Positions 5,938 to 8,344 of a stretch of 8,344 bases of DNA are shown here, in pieces. The notes beneath the pieces are model-generated. The model was not told where the DNA came from and did not search any database. It worked only from the letters and a program-made list of their open reading frames with translations. The position numbers and the translations under genes are program-made. The stretch comes from an uncultured Ruminococcus sp. (lineage in GTDB: Bacteria; Bacillota; Clostridia; Oscillospirales; Ruminococcaceae): NCBI GenBank assembly GCA_946544695.1, contig CAMNMO010000111.1, positions 1-8,344 of the forward strand, given 5' to 3'. The stretch's first letter is position 1; each line of letters starts with the position of its first letter.

Positions 5938-6462
5938 ATGAAAAAATTTATAAGCGTTCTTTCCGCACTTGCTGTCACAGCTATGCCGCTGACTGCTTTT
6001 GCTGAAAACACTGAAATAAACGAAAAAAGCGATCCTCAGTCGGCACAGACAGTCATCACCACTGACATTGATCCGTCTTATATCGTGACTATCCCAAGTG
6101 ATACTAATGTGAAATTCAACACCCTTGAAAATGATTTCGGAAATATCGAGCTGACAGAGGCGCAGCTTGAACCAGGCAAGGCGGTGCTTGTTCACCTCGA
6201 ATCTGATTATAGTCTTAAAAATAAGACTGATGACAGCAAGACTATCCCTTATGACATAACAACGACAGATGACAGCGGCTTGAAGGGAAGCTTGCAGGAT
6301 CATGATGTCCTGCTGGAATTTCAGGGTGATGTAAGCCCCCTGACTATCGAGATAACGCAGGACGACTGGAATAAAGCCTACGCAGGCGAGTACAGTGACA
6401 CAGTAACATTTGATGTTTCGTACATTGATCCTGCTACCCTCGAAGAAGACACAGAACAGTAA
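5938..6462 (+). CDS. Gene F: minimal secreted protein, shared module only
   Basis: 174 aa, the smallest of the module proteins. AGAGGTG (5925-5931) precedes the ATG by 6 bases. Residues 1-22 are the signal peptide (cleavage after TAFA). After a short polar stretch, residues 38-162 are the shared module: TVITTDIDPSYIVTIPSD, AQLEPGKAVLVHL, KTIPYDITTT and AYAGEYSDTVTFDVSYID. Only an acidic tail (LEEDTEQ) follows. There is no second domain, anchor or enzyme motif, so F shows that the module can exist alone as a secreted protein. That fits a structural, capping or linking subunit (inference). The stop codon lies within the AAGGAGTGAT ribosome binding site of G, which suggests coupled translation of F and G. 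Confidence 0.87.
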   Translation: MKKFISVLSALAVTAMPLTAFAENTEINEKSDPQSAQTVITTDIDPSYIVTIPSDTNVKFNTLENDFGNIELTEAQLEPGKAVLVHLESDYSLKNKTDDSKTIPYDITTTDDSGLKGSLQDHDVLLEFQGDVSPLTIEITQDDWNKAYAGEYSDTVTFDVSYIDPATLEEDTEQ

Positions 6463-6473
6463 GGAGTGATCAC

Positions 6474-7283
6474 ATGAAGAAAATAGCAGTATTTATGTTG
6501 TGCCTTACCATGCTGTCTGCAAGCGCTTTGATCGTTTGCGCCGAGGACGAGCCTAACGTTACCACCGTAGGTGAAGCGACCATCGCAACGGAAGTCCCGT
6601 CAAGCCACAAAATAACTGTTAACGTAACAGGCAATGCTGATGTAACACTCAACGGCAAGTCTGGAACGAAGTTCACTGTGGAGCGCTTGTCCGAGCCCGT
6701 GCTTGTTATAACGGCTAAGGACGGCGAGAAGATCAAAAAGGTCACCATCAACGGCGTTGATGTGACCGATCAGCTGGTAGACGGCGAGTATAAGCTTTCT
6801 CCTGTCTATGAGGACATGACACTTGATGTTAATGTGGAAACTGAAAAGATCTCCGGCAAGCCCGACAGCTCAAAGCCCGACAGCTCAAAGCCCGAAAGCT
6901 CAAAGCCTGACAGTTCGAAGCCTGACAGCTCAAAACCCGACAGCTCAAAGCCTGACAGCTCGAAACCCGACAGCTCAAAGCCCGAAAGCTCAAAACCAGA
7001 AAGCTCAAAACCTGACAGCTCGAAGCAGGAGAGCCCTAAGCCTGATAGCGGAAAGCAGGAAACAGCTCCCCCTGTCAGCAGCTCGGCAGCCGAGTCAAGC
7101 AAGTCGGAAAGCAGTTCAAAGAGCAGCTCGTCTAAAAGCTCAAGCTCGTCAAAAGCGAATACCAATGGAAATAACTCTAACCCCAAAACGGGTGTTGTCA
7201 AACAGGTGTCGTTAGGCAGCGGCGTGCTGCTGGCAGCGCTTATGATAACAAGGAAAAAGAGCAAGGATAACGACGAAGAATAA
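6474..7283 (+). CDS. Gene G: NPKTG cell-wall-anchored stalk protein
   Basis: 269 aa; AAGGAGTGAT (6461-6470) overlaps the F stop and precedes the ATG. Residues 1-23 are the signal peptide (cleavage after VCA). Residues 45-124 form a small beta domain (HKITVNVTGNADVTLNG, KVTINGVDVTDQLVDGEYKL). It lacks the VTIP and AGxYSD motifs of B-F. Residues 129-183 are eleven KPDSS/KPESS repeats, then three decayed units and a Ser/Lys-rich stretch to about 227: a stalk that can span the peptidoglycan. The C-terminus is a classic sorting signal: NPKTG (236-240), a hydrophobic segment (244-259) and RKKSK, with a short acidic tail. Sortase would cleave between T and G and link G to the wall; no sortase lies in the window. 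G is the only covalently anchored product of the operon and is the natural base for the others (inference). Confidence 0.9.
   Translation: MKKIAVFMLCLTMLSASALIVCAEDEPNVTTVGEATIATEVPSSHKITVNVTGNADVTLNGKSGTKFTVERLSEPVLVITAKDGEKIKKVTINGVDVTDQLVDGEYKLSPVYEDMTLDVNVETEKISGKPDSSKPDSSKPESSKPDSSKPDSSKPDSSKPDSSKPDSSKPESSKPESSKPDSSKQESPKPDSGKQETAPPVSSSAAESSKSESSSKSSSSKSSSSSKANTNGNNSNPKTGVVKQVSLGSGVLLAALMITRKKSKDNDEE
6858..7022 (+). repeat. 11 tandem 15-bp units coding KPDSS/KPESS
   Basis: Eleven in-frame 15-bp units close to AAGCCCGACAGCTCA, differing by a few, mostly silent, bases (AAG/AAA, CCC/CCT/CCA, TCA/TCG). Three further units are degenerate (7023-7067). Eight units encode KPDSS and three KPESS. 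The near identity at DNA level indicates recent slippage or recombination, so copy number probably varies between strains and changes stalk length without breaking the frame. Confidence 0.92.
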
Positions 7284-7302
7284 GGCACTATCAATGCAAA
7301 GC

Positions 7303-7326
7303 AGGCAGTTTCAGTGCTGTCTGCCT
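7303..7326 (+). terminator. Hairpin after gene G, first of a pair
   Basis: AGGCAG (7303-7308) pairs with CTGCCT (7321-7326), with a possible inner CAG/CTG pairing in the 12-nt loop. It lies 20 bases after the G stop. No T-run follows, so alone it is a weak terminator; it probably helps protect the 3' end ahead of the stronger hairpin. Confidence 0.4.
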
Positions 7327-7333
7327 AAGCTGT

Positions 7334-7380
7334 AAAAGGTCATGAACGTACTTATAAACAGTGCGCTCATGACCTTTTTT
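7334..7380 (+). terminator. Strong terminator of the operon, probably bidirectional
   Basis: AAAAGGTCATGA (7334-7345) pairs perfectly with TCATGACCTTTT (7367-7378), and the stem can continue inward after one mismatch. The right arm ends in TTTTTT (7375-7380). The A-run on the left gives a T-run on the minus strand, so it could also stop transcription from the other side. It closes the plus-strand operon. Confidence 0.88.
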
Positions 7381-7420
7381 GCGCCGTATCAGTGATATGA
7401 CCATCTGTCCTGAAGCATAC

Positions 7421-7452
7421 AAAAAGCGGCAAAGCAATCAAACTCTGCCGCT
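7421..7452 (-). terminator. Terminator of the minus-strand EFR1 gene
   Basis: Read on the minus strand, AGCGGCA (7452-7446) pairs with TGCCGCT (7431-7425) and is followed by TTTT from the A-run at 7421-7424. It lies 20 bases past the TAG of the minus-strand gene and is a typical rho-independent terminator. Confidence 0.85.
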
Positions 7453-7471
7453 CGTATATCTCGTTTATTAT

Positions 7472-8245
7472 CTATATGTCTTTCAGTGAAACATATTTCC
7501 TGATATTGTATTTGTCCTTGCACGGTGTGATATCCGCATACTCTATCGCTTCAAAGGGACAGCCCAGTATGCATGCCATGCAGTGGGCACAGCGTTCTCC
7601 CCACACAGGACGTTTTTCGATCATCTGTATATTGTTTATAGGACAGACTCTGCTGCACTTGCCGCAGCCCACACACTTGTCGGTCGTGCGGAAATCCTTT
7701 GAGGGCTGCATGTATCTCACCCATATCGGGTTGAATGGCAGTATCACCAGCTTTTCAAATAGGTAGACATGTCTTGCCGTCAGCTTTTCGCCATGCTTAA
7801 TGGCGTAAGCTATGCCGCTGATCCTGCCTGAAGAATCGCTTATGCGCCTGCGGCACTCGTCGGGTTCGGTGGGCGGGTATGCGTTGCTGACAATGTGGTT
7901 GCTCGGCATGGTCAGTTCGGCGTGACCCATGTAGATCATGTTTTTTCTGACAGTAAGTTTTTTTGCCGTTGTACCCGACATTCCCGCATAGCCGCCGCTT
8001 GTGAACACATAGTACACCTTTCTGTTCCCACGGAAAGGCAGGCGTTTTATGTATTCACGCACAAATGTCGGCATATCACAAACGTACACAGGTGTGCATA
8101 TAACAAAGGGCTTTTTTGAAAATACCCTTGTGTAGTCGTTTGTGCGAATGCGTTCATTCATGTCGATACATTCATCATCAAGTTCCTTTGCGAGCAGTTT
8201 TGCAATATATTCGGTGTTGCCCGAAGCCGAGAAATATAGGATCAT
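7472..8245 (-). CDS. EFR1-family flavodoxin/ferredoxin protein
   Basis: 257 aa, convergent with the operon. The start is the ATG at 8245-8243: AGAGGTG lies 7 bases upstream and the protein then begins exactly as a flavodoxin does (MILYFSASGNTEYIA). An upstream in-frame extension to 8341 is rejected because it would add 32 unrelated residues. Residues 1 to about 160 are a flavodoxin-like domain with the FMN phosphate loop S-A-S-G-N-T (6-11), the TPVYVCDMP segment and FTSGGYAG. Residues 191-229 hold two 4Fe-4S motifs, CVGCGKCSRVCP (Cys 191, 194, 197, 201) and CAHCMACILGCP (Cys 219, 222, 225, 229). This matches the EFR1 family of Clostridia: soluble cytoplasmic proteins that probably pass electrons between FMN and iron-sulfur clusters. 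The physiological partner is unknown. It has its own terminator and no visible link to the surface operon. Confidence 0.9.
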   Translation of the reverse strand: MILYFSASGNTEYIAKLLAKELDDECIDMNERIRTNDYTRVFSKKPFVICTPVYVCDMPTFVREYIKRLPFRGNRKVYYVFTSGGYAGMSGTTAKKLTVRKNMIYMGHAELTMPSNHIVSNAYPPTEPDECRRRISDSSGRISGIAYAIKHGEKLTARHVYLFEKLVILPFNPIWVRYMQPSKDFRTTDKCVGCGKCSRVCPINNIQMIEKRPVWGERCAHCMACILGCPFEAIEYADITPCKDKYNIRKYVSLKDI

Positions 8246-8302
8246 AACAACGCACCTCTGTTCATCTGATATCAAGTAAATACCATTTAAAAATGTGGTT
8301 AT

Positions 8303-8338
8303 CCCGCTGACACACCGACTAAACAGCTTTTCAGCGGG
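8303..8338. repeat. 8-bp inverted repeat upstream of the EFR1 gene
   Basis: CCCGCTGA (8303-8310) pairs perfectly with TCAGCGGG (8331-8338) around a 20-nt loop. On the minus strand a T-run (ATTTTT) follows only after about nine bases, so it is a poor terminator; it could end a transcript entering from beyond the window edge or be an operator. I see no convincing -35/-10 pair for the EFR1 gene in 8246-8344. Confidence 0.4.
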
Positions 8339-8344
8339 CATTAA

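Noticed and set aside
5869..6303. 144-codon minus-strand frame opposite E and F
   Set aside because: It is antisense to two well-supported secreted proteins, with no recognisable domain.
7179..7193. Reading the operon as a classical sortase-assembled pilus
   Set aside because: Only G has a sorting signal, no pilin-type sortase is present, and B-F lack C-terminal sorting signals, so covalent pilus polymerisation is not supported here.
6823..7215. 130-codon plus-strand frame with TAQSP-like repeats inside G
   Set aside because: It is another frame of the same tandem repeat; G itself has a signal peptide, a sorting signal and a good ribosome binding site.
6806..7294. 162-codon minus-strand frame rich in FELSG repeats
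   Set aside because: It is the antisense shadow of the KPDSS repeat in G; the periodic 15-bp unit keeps the opposite strand open. It has no ribosome binding site and overlaps a convincing gene.
8246..8341. 32-residue N-terminal extension of the minus-strand flavodoxin
   Set aside because: The flavodoxin fold begins at MILYFSASGNT, and AGAGGTG sits 7 bases before that ATG.
1..8344. CRISPR array, tRNA, rRNA, transposase, phage or toxin-antitoxin genes
   Set aside because: No direct-repeat/spacer pattern, no cloverleaf or rRNA motifs, and no such protein families appear on either strand.

Overview
The window looks like the chromosome of a Gram-positive gut-type Clostridia, most likely Ruminococcus or a close relative. 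This rests on the style of the genes (AGGAG-type ribosome binding sites, Sec signal peptides ending in A-x-A, an NPxTG-type sortase signal, Listeria-Bacteroides repeats and an EFR1-type flavodoxin-ferredoxin protein). It is not a database match.

Layout: (1) 1-123 is the 3' end of an unrecognised gene, followed by a likely terminator. (2) 124-558 is a long leader with a 15-bp dyad, an extended -10 promoter, several RNA hairpins and a possible 50-codon small ORF. (3) 559-7283 is a tightly spaced run of seven plus-strand genes (here called A to G), almost all encoding exported proteins. (4) 7284-7471 holds back-to-back terminators. (5) 7472-8245, on the minus strand, is an EFR1-family flavodoxin/ferredoxin gene that appears unrelated to the operon.

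The operon is the interesting part. A is a small membrane-tethered protein with an extracytoplasmic beta domain. B, C, D, E and F are secreted proteins that all carry one copy of the same module of about 110-135 residues. It opens with a strand, a DP turn and Y-T/I-V-T-I-P, and closes with A-G-x-Y-x-D-x-L/V-T-F-x-I/V. The rest of each protein differs: B has a large N-terminal multidomain region with an InlB-type repeat and a predicted carbohydrate-binding/beta-helix region, C and D have different C-terminal domains, E has a Big_2-like Ig domain, and F is the module alone. G has a small beta domain, a KPDSS/KPESS stalk and an NPKTG cell-wall sorting signal; it is the only protein of the set with a covalent wall anchor.

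My reading (inference) is that these genes encode a multi-subunit cell-surface structure. A would be the membrane partner, G the wall-linked base or stalk, and B-F subunits that share a common assembly or docking module but display different outer domains. No sortase, secretion ATPase or enzyme is present in the window, so anchoring would depend on genes elsewhere. I cannot name the shared module; a profile or structure search is needed to say whether the system is known.
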